Shown one piece after another: positions 34,201-46,200 of a stretch of DNA of 64,000 nucleotides; positions within the stretch are counted from its first letter, which is position 1, and every line of letters begins with the position of its first letter. Both the position numbers and the translations under genes were made by a program. This stretch comes from Morella rubra (Eukaryota; Streptophyta; Magnoliopsida; Fagales; Myricaceae): contig CM025851.1 in NCBI GenBank assembly GCA_003952965.2, positions 23,896,107 to 23,960,106 on the forward strand, given 5' to 3'. The notes under the pieces were generated by a model. The model saw only the letters and a list, made by a program, of their open reading frames with translations. It searched no databases and was not told the origin of the DNA.

Positions 34201-37200
34201 AAATAATTCCTTTCAAAAGAGAAAGATGTGACAGCATTATAATTCAACAAAAATTTCAAGCTTAGCATTGAGGAATTACCGAACATCATATGTCCTGAGA
34301 GGATGAGAGGAACCATCAGAAGATGTCAAAACAAATTGAGTTGAAAGCCCACTCGGAATTTTAATCTGCAAGAACAATAAAATTGGAAGAACACCTCATC
34401 ATATAACTTTGCAACCTTTCGAAATAATGCTACAACCCCATGAAAAAAATAGGGATTCAAAAATGTCCGTCATAGAACTAGCCATTAATAATTCACAAGG
34501 CTCCACCTATGATTTAATAATTGAGCAACAGTGCAGATTCTTTCAGATTTTGTCAACATTATGCAATAACCTTTTTTTTTTTTTTTTTGATATGTAAGGA
34601 AAGCTTTATTGAAAGATTTTTTTTTTTTATAAGTAAGATTAGAAATTATATATAAAAAAAGTATTAGCAGTACAAAAGACTGTACTGAAAACAGCTAAAA
34701 CATACAAGCTAAAAAACTACTGAAATCCGAAAGATTCAAAAAAGGAAAACCAGAAAAGAGACTGCAACAAATGTCCCTTTAAGAACTCCAATGATGACGC
34801 TTGATTATCAAAACATTTATGATTTCTTTCCCTCCATAAACACCACCAAATACAGGAGGGTATCATTTTCCAAACCACCGAAGCTATCGGGTCGTCAAAT
34901 TTCCTCTTCCAACACATCAAAACCAAAGTCACCCTACTAGGCATAACCCAAGGAAGATTCAACATGCAAAAGATATGTGACCACAATCCTCTAGCACCAA
35001 ACAATGAAGAAGAATATGATCCACGGACTCCGCATCACATCCACACAAATAATACCAATCAAGCACACAAATGCCCCGCTTTCTTAAGTTATCTATGGTC
35101 AGCACCTTCCCATGAGACGCCTCCCACACAAAAAAAGAGACTCTCAAAGGTGCTAAGGTCCACCATAACCGTCTCTAAGGGAAAACCATAGCATAATCAC
35201 CCACAAGAAGTCCATACATAGATTTTACTGGGAAGGAACCATTCTTAGAACCCAACCAATGCAAGCTATCATGAGCACCTCTTCTTATTGGCATTAAGTA
35301 AAGAAGAGAACAGAAAGCCGTGAATTCATCCAACTCCCAGTCATTAAAGGTTTGATTAAACTGAACATGCCAAAGACGCTATGGAGCTCATATCCAAGCA
35401 ATTCTCCATGACCGCATCTTGATTCCTGGATAAAGAAAAAAGACGAGGAAACACGAACATCAAAGCTTGCTCACCACACCAACGATCATACTAGAAGCGA
35501 ACTCGAGTACTACTTCCCACCACAAATTTAGTGTTTGCAAAAAAGAAATTCCGACCCTTGGAAATATACTTCCATAAACTCACATCATAAGAACCACGAG
35601 GCTCAAGAAGTCCTCCATCCTCCCACCTCACACCATATTTCGCTATAATAACTATCTTCCATAAAGTATCCCTCTTAGAAACAAACCTCCACAACCACTT
35701 CCCTAACAAAGCTTTGTTATATAAAGTCAACGCCTTAAACCCAAACCACCCATAAAAGTGGAGAACAAATTTTGGCCCAACAAACAAGATGAAACCTATG
35801 TCCATCACCACCATTTCCCCACAAAAAGTCCGTTGGTAACTTCTCCAACCTATTTGCCACCACTGTAGGAATCGGAAAAAGAGACATAAAATATGTAGAA
35901 AGACTAGCAAGAGTAGATTTGATCAAAGTAATCTGACCTCCCTTTGATAAATAGAGTCGCTTCCAACCTACTAATCTTCGTTCCATTCTCTTAAGTATCC
36001 CATTCCAAATGTGAACACTCTTAAACTTGGCTTCAAGAGGAAGCCCAAGGTATGTCATCGGAAGTGATGAGACTCTACAACCTAGAATGGCAGCCAAATC
36101 CTGAACATTCCCAATACTTCCAATAGGAATAACCTCAGACTTAAAGAGATTGACCTTAAGTCCAGAAATTGCTTCAAAACAAAGTAAACATCTAAGATTC
36201 CGAACTTGGCTCTCCTCCACCCCACATAAGATAAGAATATCATCAGCAAATAATAAATGGAGATGGACAGCACATCACTTCCCCCTCCTCCAATATCGAA
36301 ACCCCCCATGACCCCTCCAACAACCAACTCCCGCATCATCCTACTAAGGGCTTCCATAATAATGACAAACAATAAAGGAGAGAGAAGGTCTCCTTGGCAC
36401 AAACCCTGAGAGCCCCCAAAAAATCCACAATGGGCCGCATTAACCATTATTGAAAACTTAACAGTTGAGATGCAAAAGTGTATCTAGTTAATTGATCCAC
36501 AAAGCCATCGTCCTTAAGCCACATATTTTCAAATTGGAACGGCTTCTTCCTTCTGCCAAATCTACCATTCTCCAACAAAATCGGGAAATAATCCGAAAGC
36601 AAACGGGCAACCTTTTCTGAGAAACTTCAGGAAACAATGCCTCCCATTCGGAGGTGAGCAAGAACCGATCAATCCGGGACCAAGATTGATTGATTCTATT
36701 ATTAGACCACGTAAAAACACCCCCCGACAAAGGAAGATCTAACAACCCAGTTTCAGAAATGAAATCTGAAAATTCTACCATATTAACTTCAATTCCACCT
36801 AAACCCGACCATTCACTAGGAAACCTAGCCACATTGAAATACCCTCCAATACATCAAAGTAGATTCCACCAAGAGAAGACACCCTTCTCACAAAACCCTC
36901 CTACTAACATCATCATTAGGGCCATACACCCCAGAGAACATCCATTGGACATCGTCCTCAAAATTCCGGAAAATCACTGAAACCGAAAAAGAACCAATAC
37001 GTGACTCTACCATCTCTAGCACCCTCGAATCACAAAGTAGGAAAATCCCTCCCGATGCTCCCTCTGACTCTAAACTACACCATGGCGATCTTAGTCTCCT
37101 GTAGACACACTAAATCCGGCTTCCACCCATGCAATAAATTCCCCACCCCACTGCACTTTACCCTATCATTTAACCCTCTAACGTTCCAACTTAAAATTCT

Positions 37201-40200
37201 TGGCTTCATTTACAATGTATCAAAGCCCTCCCTCCACACCTACTCTTCCTAGAAGTCACCATTTTCCCATCATAATTCACGAAAGATTCCAATGCCTTCA
37301 ACTCTCTGATTAACTTCCCACCCAACCTAGAAGGTGACATTGAAGGAATCCTCATCCGTTCTTACTCCAAGGCAATAAATAGTTTCACAATGGTGACAAT
37401 ACGAAGGGCTATACTGAAACACCTACAATAAACAAGCTAGAAAACTAAGAAAATCAAAGTAGTTTGAAAAAGGAGAACCCAACACCGCATTAGCCCACAA
37501 AAACAATGTTTGCAAAAACTTGCCCTTCAAACATCAAAGGACAGCTCCAAATCTTTGAAGCATCTACCGTTCCTCTCCCTCCATAAGCACCACCAATGCA
37601 AGAGGGAATCATTTTCCACATAGCCAAAGCCAAAGGGTTCTCAAGCTCCCTCTTCCAACACTTCAGCACCTCACCCACCCTTTTGGGCATAACCCAAGGA
37701 TAATTCAGGATACTAAGCACATGCACCCACAACACTCTAGCTACCGAGCTGTGGATTAGCACATGATCAACAAATTCCCCAACTCTCCTACAGAGAAAGC
37801 ACCAATTAATCAAACATAATCCCCTCCTCCTTAAATTCTCAATGGTCAAAAGTTCCCATGTGCCGCCTCCCACACAAAGAAAGAAACTCTCATCGGGGCA
37901 ATAGTCCTCCAGATCTGCCTCTAAGAGAAGGCCTCTCCTGAGCCACTAACAATGAGCCCATACAACGACTTCACCAAAAAGACCCCATTCTTAGTACCCA
38001 GCCAAAGCAATTTATCTTCTTCCCTTCTCCTAAGGACTGTAGAATAAAGAAGGGACACGAAAGCAGAAAAGTCTTTTTAACTCCCAATCATTGACGGTCC
38101 TAGCAAACTGAATATTCCATACACCAAATCCGGAACGCCCCTCCAAACAATCCGCCACCATCACATCCTTGCACCTAGCAAGTGAGAACATAAAGAGGGA
38201 AAACAAGCTTCAAAGTCCTCTCACCACACCAAAGATCGTGCCAGAACCTGACTCTAAGTCCACAAGTCACCACATAACGGATGTTCTCACTAAAGAAAGT
38301 TCAGCCATTACTAATGTGCTTCCACAGGCTTACTCCATAAGAGCGATGGATCTCGTTGGTTCTCCAGCCACCCGATACACTGCCAAGCAACTGAATATTG
38401 TAAAATAGTTTAAAAAAAGACAACTAAAAGTATTGCTGGCTTTAAAAAGCTCCTTTTGAACTCAAGCTTCATGCAACTGAATGTTGTAAAATAGTTTAAA
38501 AAATTACTGTCATGCAGAGGACAATCACTACAATACAATTAAACATAATAGGGGCATGAATCATAAGGTAAAGTCATACTGATAGATCTTTAGAAAATTT
38601 CTCTTCAATCACCACAGCTTCTGTGCTAATGATCTTAATTTGATAACTCCGCCCATGCAATAGTAGAGTGGTTGGCTCCCAAGTCTCAAAAGAATCCATC
38701 TACAAAACATGATTAGGACAGTGTCATATGATATTAAAGCTATATATTTCAACAAAATTTTAAGACCGATTTTATTGCACTGTAGTGAGCGAATAGGGAA
38801 ACCATTCCGCAATAAGTTAAGTTTTTCATGATCAGGCGCATTCATATGGTAAAGACCATGTCACTTGTATCAGCTGTGGCTGGGAGCTCATGCCTAGCCC
38901 ATAGGATGGTGCTAGAGAGAATGTAGAGAGAGGCTTGGCACCCAAAAGCATGGACACGGTCTCCCTTCAGTCACGTTTTGTTGAGGGGGAAATAATCACA
39001 CACTAGATGATTTTTGGTCTGAATATTTGTGCAGTGAGAATGGTGTTTCCTCCTACAGATCCATTGACATAACCACTGATAAAAGAGGTTGCCCTGAGTC
39101 ACCAATGCCATGAAAGCATGAACCACCCCCAGAATTTCCATGTAGCTGCATGAACTTTCTAAGACAAAAACAGAGACAAAGACAGAGAGGGAGAGAGAGA
39201 CAGAGAGATCCTCAGGCAAAGAACAGAAAATTGATCCAAGCACCTATATAGAGTTTCGTCACCGACTCCCCAAGAATCTAAACAAAAGTTCACATGACCC
39301 CCACAAATTCCACTTTGTGGGCAGGAAAAGGTTTTTTGTTTTTGTTTTGATAAGTAAGATCAGTTTTATTAAAAAAAGAAGAGGCGAAAACAGGACAAAG
39401 ATTGTACTGAAATTACTCAAAGCATACAAATAAAAAAGCTAATAAAATCAAAATAGTCTAGAAAATGCCCCCCCAGCACAGCAGTAGCCCAGAAGAAAAG
39501 AAATTCCCAGAAGAAAAGAAATTGAAACACATTGCCTTGCAAACTCCCTTGCGAACGAGCAGAATCCTCAAAACATCTTTTATTTCGCTCCCTACAAAGA
39601 CACCGCCATATACACCCTGGAATCATCCTCCAAATCTCACTGGCATAATTCAATGAACATTTAAAACACCAAGGACATGCATCCAAAGGCCTCTAGCCAC
39701 TGGGCAATGCAATAATAGATGATTAACAGATTCACCATCACCCTTACACATATTACACCAATCTATGACACAAACACCCATTCTTCGGAGATTGTCAATA
39801 GTTAAAATCCGGCCATGAGAAGCCTTCAACACAAAAAATGACACATGTGAAGGGACTTTGGCCTTCCACACCCCACGCCAAGGGAACAACTCAGAATTGC
39901 CACCACAAAAAACTTAGTTATAGAAAGACTTAACAGAGAAAACACCACCTTTAGAGCCTAACCAAATCAGCTTATCTCTTCACCTCTACATCACACCTGC
40001 TCATAGAGAGTAGAGAAAAATGCAGCGAACTCCTCCACTTCCCAATCATTAGCAAAGCGAGAAAACTGCACATTCCAAACATTCTGCCACCATAGCATCC
40101 TTACAACAAGAAAGGGAGAAAACTAAAAGGGAAAGAATGGCTCAATATTCTCCCACCACACCAATTGTCATGTCAAAAACAAATTCTCTAACCATTACCC

Positions 40201-43200
40201 ACCACAAACCTAATATGCTCAGAGAAAGAAACCCAACCTTTATATGGAAAGCTCACCCCGTAAGAACCACTCGAAGATAAGGAGGTCCACCCGCCCCCGG
40301 TAGTACCATACTTCTCCACAATCACATTCCTCCATAATCTATCCCTTTCGATAGTGAATCGCCACAACCACTTACCCAACAAGGCTTTGTTAAACAAAGA
40401 CAACCTCCTAAGCCCCAGACCTCTCGACTGAGTAAGAGAACACACATTTTCCCAATTAAGCAAATGAAATTTGTGAACACCATGATCACCACCCCATAAA
40501 AAATCCTTTTGTAATTTCTTAAGTCTCAATGCCACCACATTTGGAATAGGGAATAGGGATAAAAAGTATGTAGGAATGTTAGAGAGTGTAGATTTAATTA
40601 AAGTAATCCTACTACCCTTGGATAAATACATGCGCTTCCAACCGCCAACCTTCTTGCCATCCTCTCCAATAATAGCATTCCAAATCTGCACACTTTTGTA
40701 TCTGACACCCAAAGGAAGCCCCAAATAAGTCAAAGGCAAAGCAGACACTCTACAACCCAATAAAGAAGTCAACCCCTGCACATTCCCAACATTACCAATA
40801 GGAATAACCTCCGACTTGGAAAGATTAACCTTCAATCCTGAAACTGCTTCAAAACATAAAAGTAAACACTGAAGGCTCCTAATCTTATCCTCCCCTGCCC
40901 AACACAAAATACGAGTGTCATCAGCAAATAGCAAATGAGAAACACAAGTATCCACACCACCAACCTTGAAACCATGAATAACACCCTGCGAAGCTAACTT
41001 CGACATCATTCTAGAAAAAGCCTCAATAACAATAACAAATAATAAAGGAGAGAGAGGGTCACCTTGCTTCAACCCGAGATCTATCAAAAAAGCCTTCCGG
41101 GGACCCGTTCACAAGCACAGAAAATTTAACTGTAGAGATACAAAATTCTATCCAACTGCACCACTTTTCACCAAACTCATATCTTCTCAAAAGATATAGT
41201 AGGAAATTCCAATTAACGTGGTCATAGGCTTCGTGAATGTCCAACTTACACAACAACCCCGGCTCACCCAATCTCAACTTAGAGTCAATACACTCATTGG
41301 AAATAATTGGCAATAAAGACTGAATCCAAAATCTGCCGTCCCCCACAAAAGCATTCTGAGAAGGCGAAATAATCTTGTCTAGCATAATTTTTAATCTATT
41401 TGCCAAAACCTTAGCAAGTATCTTGTAGATTCCCCCCACAAGGCTTATGGGACGAAAATCTTTCAGCTCAACTGCTCCCGATTTTTTTGGGATAAGGACG
41501 TCAAAAGTAGCATTCAAACTTCGAACAAATCTACCATACTAAGCAAACTCATTAAAAACATAAAAAATATCACACTTAATGACCTCCCAACAAGTCTGGT
41601 AGAATGCTAAAGAGAAACCATCGAGCCCCAGGACTTTATCACCATTAAGACCAAAAACCACCTTTGACACCTCATCCTCCTCAAAGGGCCTCTAAAGCCA
41701 ATCAACCTCATCTCCTGCAATCATATCAAACTCCAACCCATCCAGAGAAGGTCTCCAAGAAAAAGGCTCCTCGAACAAAGATGAATAAATACTAACAATT
41801 GTCGACGAGATATCTACGGGGAATTCCACCACTTCCCCATCCACCTCAAAAGAGAAATAGAGTTAGATTTCTATTGGAATTAGCAACACGATGGAAGAAT
41901 TTCGTGCACCTATACCCCTCCTTAAGCCATAAAGCTCTAGATTTTTGCCTCCAGCTCACTTCCTCCATACCATTCAAATGATCTAACTCTCTAATAATCC
42001 CCAACTTCCTTTCCAACCCCTCAGTATCAAGATTCCCTAACTCATCCAACCCGACCAACAAGGATAGTTCTGACAACAACCCATACTTATGAGAACTGAG
42101 ATCACCAAACACTTCCTTATTCCAAACTTTTAAGTCGCGTTTCAGAGCCTTCAATTTCAAATTAACACAAAACTGGGAGACCTTGAAAAATCATAACTTC
42201 TCCACCACTCCCCGATACTCTCCACAAAACCCTCACCTTCAACCACATATTCTCAAATCTAAAAGGCTTCTTCCCACCCCTAAATAAACCACTATCCAAC
42301 ATAATCGGAAAATTATCAAAATACAACCGAGGTAACCTACGCTGAACAACCTTCGAATACAGCACCTCCCACTCAGAGCTAAAAAGAAACTTGTCAATCC
42401 TAGATCAAGATTGAGAAGCACGATTATTAGACCACGTGAACAAACCACCTAACAACGAAGGATCCACCAACCCAAACTTAGAGAGGAAATTAGAAAAGTC
42501 ATTCATAGCTCTAACAAAGCCTCCCGACCCCGACCTTTCACAAGGGAAACGAGTGACATTAAAATCATCTCCAACACACCACGGAATATTCCACCAAGAG
42601 AATACATCTGCCAACTCATCACACACTAAACTTCTAGTATTATCGTCATTTGGACCATAAACCCCAGAAAAAGCCCAATTAAATCCATCCACCACATTTT
42701 TAAAAGCCACCGAAAGGGAATACAAACCATCACAAATGTCTTCCATCTCCAACACTCGAGAATCCCATAAAATTAATATACCTCCTGAAGCACCAACTGC
42801 CGACAAACTACACCACCTACCGTGTGCCCATCCCACAAATGCCTCACTAAAGCCCTCGAAACATCACCCACTTTTGTCTCTTGAAAACACACTAAATCAG
42901 GTTTCCAACTACGGACTAAATTACCAATCCTACTACATTTAACATTTTCATTAAGACCCTGGCTTTCCAATTAAGGACTCTAGGCTTCATTAACAACCAG
43001 AAATAGCCCTCCCTCCCTTCCCGCTTTTCCTAGAAATAGACCCCTCATATTTGATAGTAGACACCAACCCTTTCATTTCCCTCACCAACTTCCCTCCCGA
43101 ATGACTAAGAGACTTCCTACACACAAGCGCCCCATCCTTTTCCAACGCTTCAAATAAATCCATCAATCTCTTTTTATACCCCTCACAAGACACCCCCACC

Positions 43201-46200
43201 ATATGTCGAAAAGAAGACACCATATTCAGCACCCATTTTGATTTTGGATAACATATCTGCAAAGGTTCCCATTGCTTCTCATCACTCCCAGAACCTACAT
43301 CAATCATAGCCCCATCCTCCAATGGTCCCATTACTAACAAATCATCCTCCCCAGTAAAATCAAAAAAATCTGCAACTCCACCAACCTTTCCAACCTCGAC
43401 AGGAAACTGACTACCCTCACAAGCAACCATCTCCAAGGCTTTCACTGAAGAAGCTCTCCACCAACAACCCAGCCCTCCCAACAGACTCCCTTGAAAAAAA
43501 CCTCAACTCCCACATACTTAACAATATTCGCATCCCCAATCAAAACAACACCCCCCACAGAAAACTGACTGCCAAAACCCACCTGAAACCCCATGCCCAA
43601 GAGCATCACAGAAAAAACTGTCACACCTTGCCTAGAGTTACAGGAAATCTCATCGACAACATAATCTATGAGCTCCGAAGCAACTTCCGACCCCGACTGC
43701 AACACAGCGACCACCCTGGAGTCATCGGGAACCAGTCTCGACAACCCCAAGCTCGAGCGAATCAACCCACAAGGCACAGGTGCACCTCCCAACTTCAGTG
43801 AACATTCCATTGCAACTCCCGACATCAAAACATGTGACCCACCCAGCTTCAGCATATCTCTGACCAAAACAAAGTTCACGACCGGCGAAACCTCCACTAC
43901 AAGCGAGCCACCTAGCTCCGGCATATCTCTAACCAAAGCAGGTGTCACTACAAGCGAAACCTCCACACCTGACAAAAACATTCATATGCTTCTGATCACT
44001 ACCCAAACAACCTGAAAGGCCAGAGCCCACAACAGGTTTTTGAAACAGCCCACTACCCAAAGTAGGCCCTTGCTCACAATGTTTTTTTCCCCCAAGATCG
44101 ACACTCTTAGATTGGATTGAAACATGATGGGCTTTCAGGAGAAATCCACATACATGGCATTTAAATTCTTGGGCTACTGGGTCTCCCTCACCCAACCGAA
44201 TAACTAATTTCTCAAGCTTATCCACCTGACTACGCAAGCCCACCAATTGAGCCCAAACATCCTTTAAATTGACTAATACATCACTGCCCGACACATTAGC
44301 CGTCAACTCCCCTCCCTGACAAAAAGAATCTGCCTCATTTAATATGCAGAAATTGGGAACCGAAACTGCAGCTTCCAATTTTGCATGCGTATCCGAAGAC
44401 GTAACGTCTTCTTTCTTCTCTGCGCAAGTCACGCCATTTCCAAACTCAACTCCTGACCTACTGTCATCACCGACCATCAACTTGGCTACTTTGACGGCGG
44501 CAGCAAAAGAAACATCTGGCCGAATGCTTGGACTCCTCAAAGGAACAACCTTAAGCTGAAGCGAATTAAAGTGAGAAACCGCCTCCTGGAAGACACGGTT
44601 CAGAATCTGCCATCCATAGGCATAGCGACCTTCTGGCCCCATCACCGCCCTCACCTTTCTGCCCCTTCCATATTCAACAATCACAACATACCAGCCACCT
44701 ATGTTAACACACCTTTGGGCCAAGAAACCATGACTGGACTCGCTGAACTTGGAAGAAAAATCAGAACCAGAACCAGCATTCATCAACTTATCAGATATAT
44801 TCACCATCCAGACCACTCCAAACTTTCCCATCTGGATAGTGTTCAAAGACTTAAAACTCCATTCAGAAAACTTGACCACCCCTTTTGCACTGATAGAAAC
44901 CTAGAACTCCTTTGATTCAATGCGGAAATTGCAAACAAATGACATCATATCACCCTCCAACAAACAACGAAATACCAGAAACGATGGAATTAACACAACG
45001 AACAAACTAACGGAATGACCTACGGGGAGGAGAACTGAGAACATTTTTTGGCGCCAAGTACTAAATCTCCGATGCAAGTCTTATCAAGGGCCTCTAATAC
45101 CTAAAATAGTGAATGCATCATATAAATTTTCGCAGAAAAACTCAACTTGCAGAGTACTTCATAAAATTGGATAAGCTACTTGACAACTTATAAGTCAACA
45201 GAGAAAGAGAATATCATCATGAACTAGCATTTGCCTCTTTGATAAACGCTTACACTATCATGTTGGGGCAGGAAAAGGTAAACAACAAAATAAATCGAAA
45301 CACATCAAACGTCGAAGATATTTCTACAGATTGCCTCAACTGCAAATGTTCTTGTCTCAAATAAAATTGCCAAATATCTTACAGGTTCTAAGGCTGGTTT
45401 TATCTTTGTTGGAACCAATTAAGACCTCATCCGCCTTAGATATAATCACCCACCCCTTTTTGTTACTTTTTCAGCCCCTATTCCAGATTATTGTTTCCAA
45501 AGTCCTGAGATCAAGAGCAAGACATTGGAACTCATAACTCTCCCATATACATCCCAGCAGTTGGTTTAGAGAAAAATATTTTTAATGCCTGCAATTTTGA
45601 TACAAAATCAAACAGAATTTTAAACAAAAGTCAATATTTTCTTAGAGGGAATTCATAAAAACTAATTACTTTGATTATAAAGAAAGAGATAGCTTTGCTA
45701 TAACTAAAGATCCAAGGTTCAACAAGGGTTCTAGAATAACTTTAAAGTTTATGTGGCATTAACCTAACTTCTTATTTCAACAACAATAAAAAGGTTAACC
45801 ACTAGCTTAACATTTGAGGGTAATAGTCTCAAGTTAACAAATTGAATTGAATTCGAATTTCCTTCTCTTTTCTTTTCTGAGTGTTAATATATAAACAAAT
45901 ACTTTGTTATGCCGCATGTTGTTGTTGTTTACATGAGTTTATTGCCTTGACAAGTTTAATTACATCCTCAACTTTTTGTATGTCTTTTTATAATATGGAA
46001 AGAGCAGATCACATATGTACAGGTAGATAGTTTGTACCTTGTTAGAAAAAATAAATGTAGATACAAAAAAACATACAAAAATACTGTTTACCATTGTTAC
46101 TACAAACTGGGAGAACCATTTCATGCGTATGGGTATTTGTTATGTCTCCGCACCACTAGGTGCCCGTGTGTGTGTGTGTATACCCTCGTTCCATAAATTG

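Larger units (their letters stand above)
22747..34279 (-). other. Intron 17 of the 19-exon gene (11.5 kb, transposon-filled)
   Basis: The donor cg|gtaatt at 34279 and the acceptor gttgtag at 22747 bound the intron. It contains two copia elements on the plus strand, a probable solo LTR, a MITE and three minus-strand LINE insertions. Exons 17 and 18 on either side are in matching phase. Confidence 0.8.
34366..38579 (-). other. Intron 16 of the 19-exon gene (4.2 kb, LINE-filled)
   Basis: The intron runs from ctatca|gtatga at 38579 to cttgcag at 34366. Two minus-strand LINE copies occupy most of it. The exon codons before and after join in phase. Confidence 0.8.
39333..45265 (-). mobile_element. 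LINE C, near full-length L1-type retrotransposon, 5.9 kb
   Basis: The element lies between exact 14-bp duplications (gggcaggaaaaggt, 39319-39332 and 45266-45279). On the minus strand the order is 5' leader, ORF1, ORF2 with endonuclease, reverse transcriptase and zinc-binding end, then a 3' region and an A-rich tail (complement of tttttgtttttgttttg). All modules of a plant L1-type LINE are present. Frameshifts and stops in both ORFs make it probably inactive. It is in the sense orientation within intron 15. Confidence 0.88.

Noticed and set aside
43668-44915. Plus-strand frames of about 115 codons
   Set aside because: Shadows of the LINE C ORF1 on the opposite strand.
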